A stretch of DNA of 33,601 nt from Gallionella sp. (lineage in GTDB: Bacteria; Pseudomonadota; Gammaproteobacteria; Burkholderiales; Gallionellaceae): NCBI GenBank assembly GCA_022340615.1, contig JAJDNO010000072.1, positions 1 to 33,601 on the forward strand, read 5' to 3'. Positions 1-8,822 of the stretch are shown here, one piece after another. How positions within the stretch are numbered: position 1 is the first letter of the stretch; every line of letters starts with the position of its first letter. A program made the position numbers and the translations under genes. The notes beneath the pieces are model-generated. The model was not told the origin of the DNA and did not search any database. It saw nothing but the letters and a program-made list of their open reading frames with translations.

Positions 1-53
1 TCAAAGCTGGTCATACCGTCGCTGATATTCTGAGGAATAATTTCCGTTTGTGA
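1..53 (+). other. Possible 3' end of an unidentified gene cut by the window edge
   Basis: A plus-strand frame open from the window edge reads KAGHTVADILRNNFRL and stops at TGA 51-53. The other two plus frames close within 33 bases. I do not recognise the protein, and with only 16 residues visible this may be chance. If real, its transcript would end at the hairpin at 99-132. Confidence 0.2.
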
Positions 54-67
54 GGTATCTCGTCTAT

Positions 68-89
68 CTTTACTCAATCTTTACTCAAT
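68..89 (+). repeat. Tandem 11-bp direct repeat
   Basis: The 11-mer CTTTACTCAAT occurs twice back to back (68-78 and 79-89), just ahead of the hairpin at 99-132. Two copies only, with no sign of a longer array. It may reflect replication slippage or be part of a junction scar. Confidence 0.6.
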
Positions 90-98
90 GACCAGCTG

Positions 99-132
99 AA
101 TGAAAACGACCGCATTGCGGTCGTTTTCATTT
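99..132. terminator. Perfect inverted repeat, probable bidirectional terminator
   Basis: Two exactly complementary 15-base arms (99-113 and 118-132 by pairing) flank a loop of about three bases, ATT. The GC core GACCGC/GCGGTC is flanked by A-rich and T-rich arms, so each strand ends in a TTTTCATT tract. This fits an intrinsic terminator working in either direction, for a plus-strand gene ending near 53 and for any minus-strand gene ending at 139. Confidence 0.7.
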
Positions 133-204
133 GCTGATTTATTCCCCGGGAAAATCCACTGAAAGTTCAACGCCTGAGTTACTCCTCATTCGGATCCACG
201 CACC

Positions 205-543
205 TTGAGCCGGTCCGCTGAGAAGGCATTGCTGGATCATCCCTGGCCGGGAAACATCCGCGAGCTCAAACATTGCCTTGAGCGTGCCTGCATTCTCTCC
301 CAGCAAAATGTGCTCACTGCGGAGCTGTTGTTTGATGATGTACCGATGGCGCTGCAGGATCACCCCCAAAGCATCGAATCGCTAAATGAATATCTTCATG
401 CCTGCGAACGGAAATTCATCCAGGACATCCTGCGCAGCCACGGCGGACATATTCTTGAAACCGCCACTGCATTAGGAATCAGCCGGAAGAATCTGTGGGA
501 AAAAATGAAGAAGCTCGAGATTCATTACGAGACAGATGACTAG
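205..543 (+). pseudogene. C-terminal remnant of a sigma54-dependent (NtrC-family) response regulator
   Basis: The frame encodes the end of an AAA+ sigma54-activator domain, with the hallmark WPGNIRELKHCLERA, then a linker and a Fis-type helix-turn-helix, ALGISRKNLWEKMKKL, at the C-terminus. Intact family members are about 450 residues with receiver and ATPase domains; here about 112 codons remain. The same frame is closed by TGA at 175-177, so the missing 5' part is absent from this locus and not simply out of view. The listed TTG start has no Shine-Dalgarno sequence. Similarity seems to begin near 199 (RTLSRSAEKALL), suggesting a deletion or rearrangement point there. A short expressed DNA-binding protein is possible but less likely. 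A strong terminator follows at 607. Confidence 0.7.
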
Positions 544-606
544 ACAAAACATGGTCCGGACTCCCGCATACTGACGACGTTTTTTGTTGGCCAGCGCGCA
601 AAGCAA

Positions 607-642
607 AACCCCCTGTATTTATGATACAGGGGGTTAATTTTT
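607..642. terminator. Intrinsic terminator between the regulator remnant and ssb
   Basis: Twelve-base arms AACCCCCTGTAT (607-618) and ATACAGGGGGTT (624-635) flank the loop TTATG, followed by AATTTTT on the plus strand. On the minus strand the stem is followed by TTGCTTTG, so the element probably also stops transcription coming out of ssb, whose stop is at 678. Confidence 0.85.
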
Positions 643-677
643 CTTGCCGTGAACCGGAATCAATTTTGCCGGCTTCT

Positions 678-1136
678 TTAGAACGGGATATCGTCGTCGA
701 AATTATCGAAACTGCCTTTCGCTGCCGGTGCTGCCTTTGCCGGTGCAGCGCCTCCCGATGCAGAGGCGGGTTTGCCTTCAACAACTTCGAAACTGCCCGC
801 GCCTGACGATCTTCCGCCCAGCATGGTCATTTCGTTGACCACGATCTCGGTAGTGTAACGGTCCTGCCCTTCCTTGGTTTGCCACTTGCGGGTCTGCAAT
901 TTTCCTTCAACGTAAATCTGTGAACCCTTTTTCAGATACTCCCCCGCAATCTCGGCTAGGCGGCGGTAGAACACCAGGTTGTGCCATTCGGTTTTTTCCT
1001 GTTTTTCCCCGTTCTTGTCCTTCCAGTTTTCCGATGTCGCCAGTGTCGCATTGGTCACCGCTTCTCCGCTGGTCATGTATCGGGTTTCCGGGTCTTTGCC
1101 CAGGCGGCCTATTAGTATGACTTTATTTACCGACAT
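678..1136 (-). CDS. ssb: Single-stranded DNA-binding protein
   Basis: SSB coats single-stranded DNA during replication, recombination and repair and recruits partner proteins through its acidic tail. The 152-residue product has the OB-fold N-terminus ([17 protein letters not shown], then the ENWKD and [19 protein letters not shown] segments, about residues 1-110). A flexible Ala/Gly/Pro linker (about 112-140) follows, and the family's DDDIPF tip ends the protein. Length and layout match ordinary bacterial SSB. It starts directly after the MFS gene (stop codon at 1138), so the two are very likely co-transcribed, and it ends ahead of the terminator at 607-642. In betaproteobacteria this MFS-ssb pair normally sits beside uvrA; here uvrA is about 13.6 kb away. 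Confidence 0.97.
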   Translation of the reverse strand: MSVNKVILIGRLGKDPETRYMTSGEAVTNATLATSENWKDKNGEKQEKTEWHNLVFYRRLAEIAGEYLKKGSQIYVEGKLQTRKWQTKEGQDRYTTEIVVNEMTMLGGRSSGAGSFEVVEGKPASASGGAAPAKAAPAAKGSFDNFDDDIPF

Positions 1137-1137
1137 G

Positions 1138-2517
1138 TCATGCTCCCTTCATCACAAGTTTGTCTACCGCCGCTTCATCGAAGCCCTGCATCTCTACCTT
1201 GAGAGAAGCAATGCTTTCCGCTGCCACTACCATTGCTTCGCGCACACCCTGAAGCTGAGAGAGCTGCTTTTGCAACTCGGCCGCAGCTGCCTCATCCATC
1301 TCTGTCAGATGATACAGCCTGGTACGCACCAGCGCCGGCGGTTTCATCGTGGATGCGACGATCAGCCATACCAGCAGCAAAGCGATCGCAAAAACAAACA
1401 CCGAATTGCCTCCGACGAACTGCAGCAACGCACCTCCAATTGCAGCACCGGAGAATGCTCCCAGAAACTGGACGCTGCTGTATACGCCCATTGCAGTTCC
1501 TTTGGCAGCCAGCGGAGCGATCTTGCTGATCATCGAAGGCAGCGTCGCTTCAAGCACGTTGAAAGCAGTGAAAAACACCAGCAATGCGGCGGCCACTCCC
1601 CATAAACTGGTCTGCGCGAACATCAGCAGCCCCTGTGCGCACATCGCCAGAAATATAGAGAGCATGAATATCTGTTTCATCTTGGCTTTCTTCTCCGCAA
1701 TGATGATGGGCGGCACCATCAGCACGAATGCCACCAGCATCACCGGCAGATAAACATACCAGTGGTGCGACAGCGCAAGGCCGTCTTTCTCCATCACGAA
1801 CGGCACCTGCATGAACACCGACATCAGGATTGCATGCAGCGAGAAGATGCCGAAATCCAGACGCAGCAAATCCTTATTGCGCAGCACTTCGGCGAAATGT
1901 TTTCCGCTCGCTTCGGTATCACTGTGGAAATGCGTGATCTCCGGATCGGGTATCATGAATTTCACCACGCCGATCCCCAGCAACGCAAGAACCCCGGTCA
2001 GCGCAAAAATACCGGGTACGCCCAGTAAATTGTTGAGCATCGGCGAAAGCACCATCGATACCGAAAATGTGACGCCAATGGTAATGCCTATCATCGCCAT
2101 TGCCTTGGTGCGTACTTCTTCGCGCGTGAGATCCGCTGTAAGCGCCATCACAGCCGCGTTCAACGCACCCGCACCCTGCACCACACGCCCGACGATGATC
2201 CAGTAGATATTGTGTGCATCAGCAGCAATGAAACTGCCGACCGCGAACAGGACCAAGGCGGAGTAGATTACCGGCTTGCGCCCGTAACGATCCGATAACC
2301 AGCCGGAAGGAATCTGCAGCAATGCCTGCGTCAATCCGTAAGCGCCCAGCGCAATGCCGATCAGCAGATGACTTTCGCCCCCGGGCAAATGTCGCGCATA
2401 AATCGCAAAGATCGGAAGGATGATGAACAATCCCAGCATCCGAAGGCCGTAGATACTTGCCAGGCCAAAGCTGGAACGACGCTCGATAGCGGTCATTGTG
2501 TCTGGTACTTGTTGCAT
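1138..2517 (-). CDS. MFS transporter with a C-terminal YAM-like domain (YajR type)
   Basis: This is a 459-residue inner-membrane major facilitator transporter with about 12 hydrophobic segments. The MFS motif [13 protein letters not shown], lies between helices 2 and 3 (about residues 73-84). After the last helix a soluble tail of roughly 65 residues carries [19 protein letters not shown], the pattern of the ferredoxin-like YAM domain of E. coli YajR; that assignment is by pattern recognition. The family is called a drug/proton antiporter, but the substrate cannot be read from sequence. The ATG is preceded by AAGGA at 5 nt. A TAAAAT hexamer at 2549-2554 may be its -10 box, but no clear -35 is visible. 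It is transcribed into ssb. Confidence 0.9.
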   Translation of the reverse strand: MQQVPDTMTAIERRSSFGLASIYGLRMLGLFIILPIFAIYARHLPGGESHLLIGIALGAYGLTQALLQIPSGWLSDRYGRKPVIYSALVLFAVGSFIAADAHNIYWIIVGRVVQGAGALNAAVMALTADLTREEVRTKAMAMIGITIGVTFSVSMVLSPMLNNLLGVPGIFALTGVLALLGIGVVKFMIPDPEITHFHSDTEASGKHFAEVLRNKDLLRLDFGIFSLHAILMSVFMQVPFVMEKDGLALSHHWYVYLPVMLVAFVLMVPPIIIAEKKAKMKQIFMLSIFLAMCAQGLLMFAQTSLWGVAAALLVFFTAFNVLEATLPSMISKIAPLAAKGTAMGVYSSVQFLGAFSGAAIGGALLQFVGGNSVFVFAIALLLVWLIVASTMKPPALVRTRLYHLTEMDEAAAAELQKQLSQLQGVREAMVVAAESIASLKVEMQGFDEAAVDKLVMKGA

Positions 2518-2757
2518 AGATGTCCTTGTTTAGTAACGTTGTGTTCGTATTTTAACAGTTCATCACGGCTCAGGCACATTCCCCATCACCATGTAATGTA
2601 AGGATATGTATCCCGATTTGATTGCTTTGCTGACATGCAATTTCGCAGGCAATCCCCGCAATGCCCTGATCAATGTTTGAAGCGCAAATGGAATAACAGG
2701 CTAGCCATCCATCCTGTCGCCAATCGTGAGCAAACGTCCTCGATGCGCGAAGTTTAA
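2518..2757. other. Intergenic region upstream of the MFS gene and downstream of the RND pump
   Basis: A 240-bp gap between same-strand genes. I see no ORF, RNA gene or convincing terminator for the RND operon. It should hold the MFS-ssb promoter. If the block to its right is an insertion between MFS and uvrA, this gap would contain the left junction. Confidence 0.4.
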
Positions 2758-5700
2758 TCAGGCTTTGGACAATTCGTGTTCTTCTCCAGGCTCGGCAGAT
2801 TTTACATGATCGCTGGCGAGCAGCATGTACACTGCAGGCACTACCAGCAATGTGAACAATGTGCCGATGGCAAGGCCGCTTGCGATAACCAGGCCCATGT
2901 TGAAACGAGATGCCGCACCGGCGCCGCTGGCAGTGATCAGCGGGATCACCCCCAGTACCATCGCTGCAGTCGTCATCAGGATCGGCCGCAGTCTGATGCC
3001 AGCCGCCTCTTCAATTGCCTCGCGCTTGGTCTTGCCTTCCTGGCGCAGGTTGTTGGCAAACTGCACGATCAGGATGCCATGTTTGCTGATCAGACCCATC
3101 AAGGTCACCAGACCGACCTGGGTGTATATATTCAGGCTGGAACCGCCAACGCCGAGACTGATGAAAACCAGCGCGCCGGCAATCGACATCGGTACCGATA
3201 CCAGAATGATGAACGGATCGCGGAAACTTTCAAATTGCGCCGCCAGCGCCAGGAAAATAATGACCAGCGCGAACGAGAACATCGCAATGAAACCGCTGGA
3301 TTCCTGCATGAACTGCCGCGACTGTCCGCCGTAGTCCACCGAATATCCCTGCGGCAGTGTCTTGTCGGCCAGATCCTTCAGATACCCAAGCGCTTCGCCG
3401 GTCGTCACGCCCGGCAATGCGACGCCCTGAACCGTCGCCGCGTTGAGCTGCTGGAAATGGTTCAGCGATTCAGGGGTCGTTTTGGAAGTGATATGCACGA
3501 CGCTGGACAACGGCACAGAAGCACCGCTGGCAGTACGAACATAATAATTGAGCAGCTGTGCAGTATTAAGGCGATAGCGCTGCTGCACCTGCGGGATTAC
3601 CTTGTACGAACGTCCCGCCAGGCTGAAATAGTTGACATAGCCGCCGCCCAGCATCGCGGAAAGCGAATTACCGATGTCCTGCATGGACAATCCGAGCAGC
3701 GCGGCCTTGTTGCGGTCTATCACCACGGTGGATTGCGGCAGGTCGATGCGCAGATCCGTATTGATGAACATGAACATGCCGCTTTTCTGTGCCTTCTGCA
3801 AAAATTCCTGCACCACATCGTTCAGGCGCTCAAATGGCTCGGTGGTGCCGATCACGAACTGTATCGGCAGGCCACGGCTGCCGGGAAGCGATGGCGGCTG
3901 GAATGCCACAGCCTGTGCGCCGGCAATCTGGCTCAATTGATGCTGGACTACCGGCTGCAGCTGGCTGGCCGTCTTGGTGCGCTCATCCCACGGTTTGAGC
4001 ACCATACCGGAAATCATGCGCCCGGGCATGTCAATCTGGAATACGTGGTCCGTCTCGGGATGCCCGGCATATATCTGGTAATTCTGCTTCGCATACGGTT
4101 CGCGCTGCTGCAGGGTCGAGTCGGGTGCAGCGGTCAGAGAGGCAATGATGACACCCTGATCTTCCTGCGGCGCCAGTTCGTGTTTGGCTGCCGCATACAG
4201 GAAGTAGATGCTGCCCAGCACGATCAGCGCAAACACTGCCGTCACCGGCAGGTAATCGAGCGACCCATGCAACGTCCGGGAATAAAGCTGCCGCACTTTT
4301 TCAAAACTTGCGTCAATGAAATGCACGACGCGGGATTCCAGACCGGTATCCTGTGGCAGATGCGGCCTGAGCAGGCGCGAGCACATCATCGGTGACAGGG
4401 TCAACGCGATGATTGCGGAAACGGTGACGGTGCCGACCAGCGTAAACGCAAATTCGGTGAACAGGGCCCCGGTCAGGCCGCCCTGGAAGCCGATTGGCAC
4501 ATATACCGAGATCAGCACGATAGTCATCGCGATGATCGGGCCGGCCAGCTCGCGCGCCGCATTGATCGCTGCCCGCATCGGCGCGACACCTTCCTCGATG
4601 TGGCGGCTGACGTTTTCCACCACGATGATGCTGTCGTCCACTACCAGGCCGATCGCAAGCACGAAGGCGAGCAGGGTCAGCAGGTTGATCGAGAAACCGA
4701 AAGCCAGCATGATGGTGAATGTGCCGATCAGCGACAGCGGGATCGCAATCACCGGAATCAGCACCGAGCGTGGCGAACCCAGGAACGCAAACACCACCAG
4801 AATGATCACCAGCAGGGCTTCTGACAGGGTCTTGATAACCTCGTGGATCGAGCTGTTCACAAATTTGGTGGAATCGTAGACGATTTTGCCTTTTATGCCC
4901 TGCGGCAACTGAGCCTGAAGTTCAGGCATAAGATCACGGACCCCTTTGACCACATCGAGCAAATTGGCCGAAGGCGCCACCTGGATGCCGATATACACCG
5001 CGCTGTTGCCGTCGAATGCAACCTCGGAGTCATAGTTTTCCGCACCCAGCGTGACATTTGCTACGTCCTTCAGCCGCACAATGGCATTGCCAGACTGCTT
5101 GACCACCAGGTTGCGGAACTCATCTTCGGAGTGCAGGTTGGTGGAAGCATTGAGGTTGACCTGCACCATCATGCCTTTGGTGTTGCCCACGCCGGACAGG
5201 AAATCGTTTTGAGCCAGCGCAGCGCTGACATCAGTTGCCGTTAGCCCGTAGGCGGCCAGCTTCTTCGGGTCCAACCAGGCGCGCAAAGCGAAGTTCTTTG
5301 CTCCAATCAGTTCTGCAGTCTGCACCCCATCCACCGCCTGCAATTTGGGCTGCACCACACGCAACAGATAATCCGTGATGTAGTTGGACGGCAACACCTT
5401 GCTGGAAAAACCGATATACATCGCATCCAGGGTCTGCCCGATGCTGATGGTCATGACAGGCTTTTGGGTTTGCGGAGGCAACTGGTTGAGCACCGAACTG
5501 ATCTGCGCGCTCATCTCGGTCAGCGCCTTGTCCGAATCGTAATTCAGCTTCAGTGTCACCGTGATCACACTGCTGCTGTTGGTGCTGGTCGAGCTCATGT
5601 AATCGATTCCGTTGACCTGGGAAATCGCATTCTCCAGCGGGGTGGTGATGAAGCCAGCGACCAGAGCCGGATCGGCACCTGCATAGGTCGTTTTCACGGT

Positions 5701-5835
5701 GATCACCGCATTCTGCGTGCGCGGAAACTGCAGCACCGGCAGGACGCCGAACGAGCGCAGTCCCAGCACCAGTATTACCAGGCTGATGACCATGGCCAGC
5801 ACCGGCCGCCGGATAAATAGATCAGTAAATTTCAT
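2758..5835 (-). CDS. RND multidrug efflux permease (HAE1 family, MexI-like)
   Basis: This inner-membrane, proton-driven pump is the motor of a tripartite efflux system that moves hydrophobic or amphiphilic compounds out across the envelope. The 1025 residues are the usual HAE1 length. It opens with MKFTDLFIRRPVLAMVISL (transmembrane helix 1). The proton-relay Asp pair D400-D401 lies in LVVDDSIIVVENV, and the helix-10 lysine, K918, in GLISKHGILIV. Large periplasmic loops sit at about 30-330 and 555-865. The segments LAPQEDQGVI and GAGAASRFNMGLVI recall the MexI/MuxB branch more than AcrB. It is the last gene of an operon, 15 bp after the adaptor gene. Substrate is unknown; drugs, metabolites or signal molecules are all possible. 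Confidence 0.95.
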   Translation of the reverse strand: MKFTDLFIRRPVLAMVISLVILVLGLRSFGVLPVLQFPRTQNAVITVKTTYAGADPALVAGFITTPLENAISQVNGIDYMSSTSTNSSSVITVTLKLNYDSDKALTEMSAQISSVLNQLPPQTQKPVMTISIGQTLDAMYIGFSSKVLPSNYITDYLLRVVQPKLQAVDGVQTAELIGAKNFALRAWLDPKKLAAYGLTATDVSAALAQNDFLSGVGNTKGMMVQVNLNASTNLHSEDEFRNLVVKQSGNAIVRLKDVANVTLGAENYDSEVAFDGNSAVYIGIQVAPSANLLDVVKGVRDLMPELQAQLPQGIKGKIVYDSTKFVNSSIHEVIKTLSEALLVIILVVFAFLGSPRSVLIPVIAIPLSLIGTFTIMLAFGFSINLLTLLAFVLAIGLVVDDSIIVVENVSRHIEEGVAPMRAAINAARELAGPIIAMTIVLISVYVPIGFQGGLTGALFTEFAFTLVGTVTVSAIIALTLSPMMCSRLLRPHLPQDTGLESRVVHFIDASFEKVRQLYSRTLHGSLDYLPVTAVFALIVLGSIYFLYAAAKHELAPQEDQGVIIASLTAAPDSTLQQREPYAKQNYQIYAGHPETDHVFQIDMPGRMISGMVLKPWDERTKTASQLQPVVQHQLSQIAGAQAVAFQPPSLPGSRGLPIQFVIGTTEPFERLNDVVQEFLQKAQKSGMFMFINTDLRIDLPQSTVVIDRNKAALLGLSMQDIGNSLSAMLGGGYVNYFSLAGRSYKVIPQVQQRYRLNTAQLLNYYVRTASGASVPLSSVVHITSKTTPESLNHFQQLNAATVQGVALPGVTTGEALGYLKDLADKTLPQGYSVDYGGQSRQFMQESSGFIAMFSFALVIIFLALAAQFESFRDPFIILVSVPMSIAGALVFISLGVGGSSLNIYTQVGLVTLMGLISKHGILIVQFANNLRQEGKTKREAIEEAAGIRLRPILMTTAAMVLGVIPLITASGAGAASRFNMGLVIASGLAIGTLFTLLVVPAVYMLLASDHVKSAEPGEEHELSKA

Positions 5836-5850
5836 TGCGGCAGTTCCGTG

Positions 5851-6981
5851 TTATTCATCCTTGGGTTCGGGATGAGCCTCGTTGCTCGGCTGAATTTCGT
5901 TGTTGATGACAACGGGAGAACCGTTGTGCAGCTTGACCTGGCCGGCAGTGACCACGACGTCGCCTTCCTTGACTCCCTTGAGTATTGCCACCTGGTCGCC
6001 GCGCGTGTCGCCCGTCTTGACGAACACCTGCTTGACGATGAGTTTCGGTTTGCCCTTGTCGTCCGTGCCCTGCTTCTCGGTCAGGAACACGATATTTCCG
6101 TACGGGTTATAGGTAACCGCGGTTTGCGGAAGCGTAATATGGCGTTGCGGCTTTCCGGTGGAAATGTCCACGGTTGCATACATGCCCGGCAGCAATCGGC
6201 GGCCAGGATTCTTTATCTCCGCCCTGACCTTGACGTTCAGAGTGGCCGTGTCGACTTCCGGATTGATCACAACGATCCTCCCGGTGAATTGCTCTCCCGG
6301 ATAAGCATCGGAAGTCGCGGTCACCTTCTGCCCATGGTGGATCATGCTGATGTTTTGTTGCGGTACAGAAAAGTCAAGAAAGATCGGATCCAGCGCCTGC
6401 AACGACACCACCGGCGTGCCGGCATTGACATATTGTCCAACACTGACCTGGCGCAAACCGACGCGGCCCGAAAATAGAGCGTGGATTTGTTTCTTTTTCA
6501 CCATTGCCTGCTGTTCCGCCACGGCAGCATCAGCCTGCATCAGATTCGCCTTGTCGATGTCCAGTGTTTGCTGGCTGACCGCCTTGAATTCGAATTGCTG
6601 TTTGTCGCGCTCGTAAGTGCTCTTGGCCAGCGCAGAAGCTGCCTGGAGCGAGTGCAGTCTGGCAACATCGCTATCGGCAACCAGTTCCACCAGCACCTTT
6701 CCCTTCTTGACATCCTGGCCCTGCAGGAAATTGAGGGCAGAAACGGTGCCGGACACTTCCGGGCTGACCTCGACGCCGTTGATTGCGCGCAGGCTGCCTA
6801 CCGCCTCCAGTTGCGGCAACCAATCCTGATAGGCGGCGGTGATGGTTGAAACCGTTTGCGGCGCATTGCCCATGGAGGACATGTATTTTTTTATCATCCG
6901 CGCCTTGAACGCCTGAAAGCCGAATATGCCGCCGAATACCAGTACGGCCAAAACGAGCATGATCACCATTCGTTTTGTCAT
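5851..6981 (-). CDS. RND efflux periplasmic adaptor (membrane fusion protein)
   Basis: This 376-residue adaptor bridges the inner-membrane RND pump and the outer-membrane channel. A single N-terminal hydrophobic helix (about 4-24, MVIMLVLAVLVFGGIFGF) anchors it. There is no lipobox. A half lipoyl motif (VEVSPEVSGTVSALNFLQGQ, about 70-90) is followed by an alpha-helical hairpin (about 105-165), the second lipoyl half (ALFSGRVGLRQVSVGQYV), a beta-barrel domain and the membrane-proximal domain ending near GDVVVTAGQVKLHNG. This is the order usual for MexH/AcrA-type proteins. It sits 39 bp after the outer-membrane gene and 15 bp before the pump, so a single transcript is expected. The tail is charged (SNEAHPEPKDE) and not expected to be structured. 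Confidence 0.94.
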   Translation of the reverse strand: MTKRMVIMLVLAVLVFGGIFGFQAFKARMIKKYMSSMGNAPQTVSTITAAYQDWLPQLEAVGSLRAINGVEVSPEVSGTVSALNFLQGQDVKKGKVLVELVADSDVARLHSLQAASALAKSTYERDKQQFEFKAVSQQTLDIDKANLMQADAAVAEQQAMVKKKQIHALFSGRVGLRQVSVGQYVNAGTPVVSLQALDPIFLDFSVPQQNISMIHHGQKVTATSDAYPGEQFTGRIVVINPEVDTATLNVKVRAEIKNPGRRLLPGMYATVDISTGKPQRHITLPQTAVTYNPYGNIVFLTEKQGTDDKGKPKLIVKQVFVKTGDTRGDQVAILKGVKEGDVVVTAGQVKLHNGSPVVINNEIQPSNEAHPEPKDE

Positions 6982-7020
6982 TGTTGCTGTCTCCGTTTTA
7001 ACTGCTGCTGTATGGTTTTG

Positions 7021-8514
7021 TTATTCATTGTTTGCTACCCCTGATGTTTGGTGCTCCGCAGGAACTGACCCATCGTCACGATTCCACCAGCCTCCGCCCA
7101 GCGCCTGGAACAGCGCGGCAGTATCGGCATAACGTGTGGCTTGCGCCTGTGCCAGCGCGATCCGGGTCTGCTGATAATCCCGCTGGGCATTGAGCAGTGC
7201 CAGATAACTGGCTGCTCCGATCTGGTACTGTTTGCGCGTGATATCGAGACTTTCGGTTGCCGATTGTGCTGCAGCCGTCTGTGCCTGGAAGATGCGGTTA
7301 TCGGACTCCAACGCATCCAGCACGTTGGCCACGTCCTTGAAAGCCGACAACACAACGCTGCGGTATTGCGCAGCCGCGGCATCGTAGGCGTCAACGGCGG
7401 CCCGGCGCTGGTGCAGCAGCGTGCCTCCGCGGAAAATCGGCTGGAGCAAACCAGCACCGACGCTCCATATCCCTGTTCCTGATGAAAACAGGTTGCCGGC
7501 GCTGTTGGCAACCGAACCTGCGTTAGCACTGAGGGTAAGCTGCGGGAACATGCTGGCGGTAGCCACGCCGATCTTCGCGCTGGCAGCATGCAGTTGCGAC
7601 TCGGCGGCGCGGATGTCCGGGCGCTGTTCAACAAGTTTTGATGGCAGGCTTACCGGCAATTCCTGCGGAAGTTGCAGCATCTCAAGATCGAATGCTGCCG
7701 TGTCATTTTCGCTCGGAAAATAGCCGGCAAGCTCTCCCAGCTGATTACGGATTTGGGCCAACTGCTTTTCCAGCTGCGGCAAGGTCGCTCGTGTCTGTGC
7801 CAGCGCGGTTTGCTGCGCAAGCACGCTCGATTGCGAAATTGCACCTACACTGTATTGCTTCTGCATCATGTCGAACTGCTGGGCCTCGGCATCGATGATT
7901 TCGCGGGTTGCCGCAATCTGTGCGCGCAACGAAGCTTCCTGCACCGCGGTAGTCACCACGTTCGAGGTCAGGGTCAGATAAGCGCCTTCGAGCTGGAAGC
8001 GCTCGAACTCCTGTTGAGCTTCCACCGATTCCAGGCTCCTGCGTGCAATCCCGAACAGGTCGATGCCATAGGAAACGCTGACCGACGCGTTATAGAGTGT
8101 GAACAGCGAGCCCGGGAATCTCTGGCCGTTCTGTGCACCGTTGGTTTTTTCCCTGGTGACCGAACCGTTGGCATTGACGCTGGGAAACAGCGTCCCTTCT
8201 GCCGCATATACATTTTCCTGGGCCTGTCGCAACGTAGCCTGTGCAACCTGGAGATTGGGATTGGCCTTCAGCGCCCGCTCGACCAGCTGGTTAAGCGCCG
8301 GCGAGTGAAAAAGGGTCCACCACTGCGCAGGAATATCGCGGCCCTCCACGAACTTCTGGGCATCCGTCGAAGGAGGACGGGCCGGCAGAGGCTCGGCGGT
8401 GTAAGCTTTCACGGCAGGGGGTGCCGGCCTCTGAAAATCGGGACCCACGGCACAGCCCGTCATCAGCACGGTTATGGCAGAAATAACAGCAAGTTTGATA
8501 ATCGGCTTATTCAC
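7021..8514 (-). CDS. Outer-membrane efflux lipoprotein (NodT family)
   Basis: This TolC-like channel lets the RND system discharge outside the cell. The start is GTG (8514); MNKPIIKLAVISAITVLMTGC gives a lipoprotein signal with lipobox LMTGC and lipidated Cys21. The mature protein begins AVGPDFQRPAPP, the standard NodT/OprM start. Two tandem OEP repeats (about 75-270 and 290-475) carry long helical coiled coils. The length (497) is normal. Its gene is first in the operon, ahead of adaptor and pump; in many RND operons the channel gene is last. No transcriptional regulator adjoins it. An inverted repeat, TGTAA-CA-TTACA, lies 23-34 nt upstream of the start and may be an operator. Confidence 0.94.
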   Translation of the reverse strand: MNKPIIKLAVISAITVLMTGCAVGPDFQRPAPPAVKAYTAEPLPARPPSTDAQKFVEGRDIPAQWWTLFHSPALNQLVERALKANPNLQVAQATLRQAQENVYAAEGTLFPSVNANGSVTREKTNGAQNGQRFPGSLFTLYNASVSVSYGIDLFGIARRSLESVEAQQEFERFQLEGAYLTLTSNVVTTAVQEASLRAQIAATREIIDAEAQQFDMMQKQYSVGAISQSSVLAQQTALAQTRATLPQLEKQLAQIRNQLGELAGYFPSENDTAAFDLEMLQLPQELPVSLPSKLVEQRPDIRAAESQLHAASAKIGVATASMFPQLTLSANAGSVANSAGNLFSSGTGIWSVGAGLLQPIFRGGTLLHQRRAAVDAYDAAAAQYRSVVLSAFKDVANVLDALESDNRIFQAQTAAAQSATESLDITRKQYQIGAASYLALLNAQRDYQQTRIALAQAQATRYADTAALFQALGGGWWNRDDGSVPAEHQTSGVANNE

Positions 8515-8822
8515 AGTTTGTTAGCAAATCGCACAATGTAACATTACAAATCCTGAGTAACGGCGAGGCAGAGATTAATTTTGATGCAATCCACGCGCAG
8601 TTCAACCGGATTTCACGCTCGTCCGGAACCACGTACAACCCTTGAATCGGCACTTTGCACGAAACATCTGCCCGCAATGGCCAAGTAAGCCGCAACGGGC
8701 GATTCTATAGCAGCTGTTCTCAATTCAACAAGAACATTAAAACCTATTTTAATTGTGGGAAAGTTATGAAATTCCCTTATCGCCACAACGCCTTCCAGCC
8801 AAATATACAGCCTCGATTCGCT
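8515..8822. other. 308-bp non-coding upstream region of the efflux operon
   Basis: No credible gene is seen. The region should hold the efflux-operon promoter (minus strand) and the end of the peroxiredoxin-gene transcript. Three inverted repeats stand out: TGTAA-CA-TTACA (8537-8548), GTTCT-N10-AGAAC (8716-8735) and ATTAAAA-CCTA-TTTTAAT (8736-8753). The last two abut. The latter lacks a GC stem and is a poor terminator, so both may be protein-binding sites. Confidence 0.5.
8537..8548 (-). promoter_or_regulatory. Candidate operator of the RND efflux operon
   Basis: Five-base arms TGTAA and TTACA are separated by two bases, 23-34 nt before the GTG start of the outer-membrane gene. The position would overlap a -10 region or early transcript, as repressor sites often do. 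The binding protein is unknown and no regulator gene lies nearby. A 12-bp dyad can occur by chance in AT-rich DNA. Confidence 0.35.

Noticed and set aside
139..369. 76-codon minus-strand frame opposite the response-regulator fragment
   Set aside because: Most of it mirrors the recognisable AAA+/Fis coding sequence. Only its last 20 or so codons may be real and are discussed as part of the junction.
2776..4395. 539-codon open frame on the plus strand inside the RND pump gene
   Set aside because: It is antisense to a complete, motif-rich RND permease, is rich in His, Arg and Gln as mirror frames are, and shows no domain.
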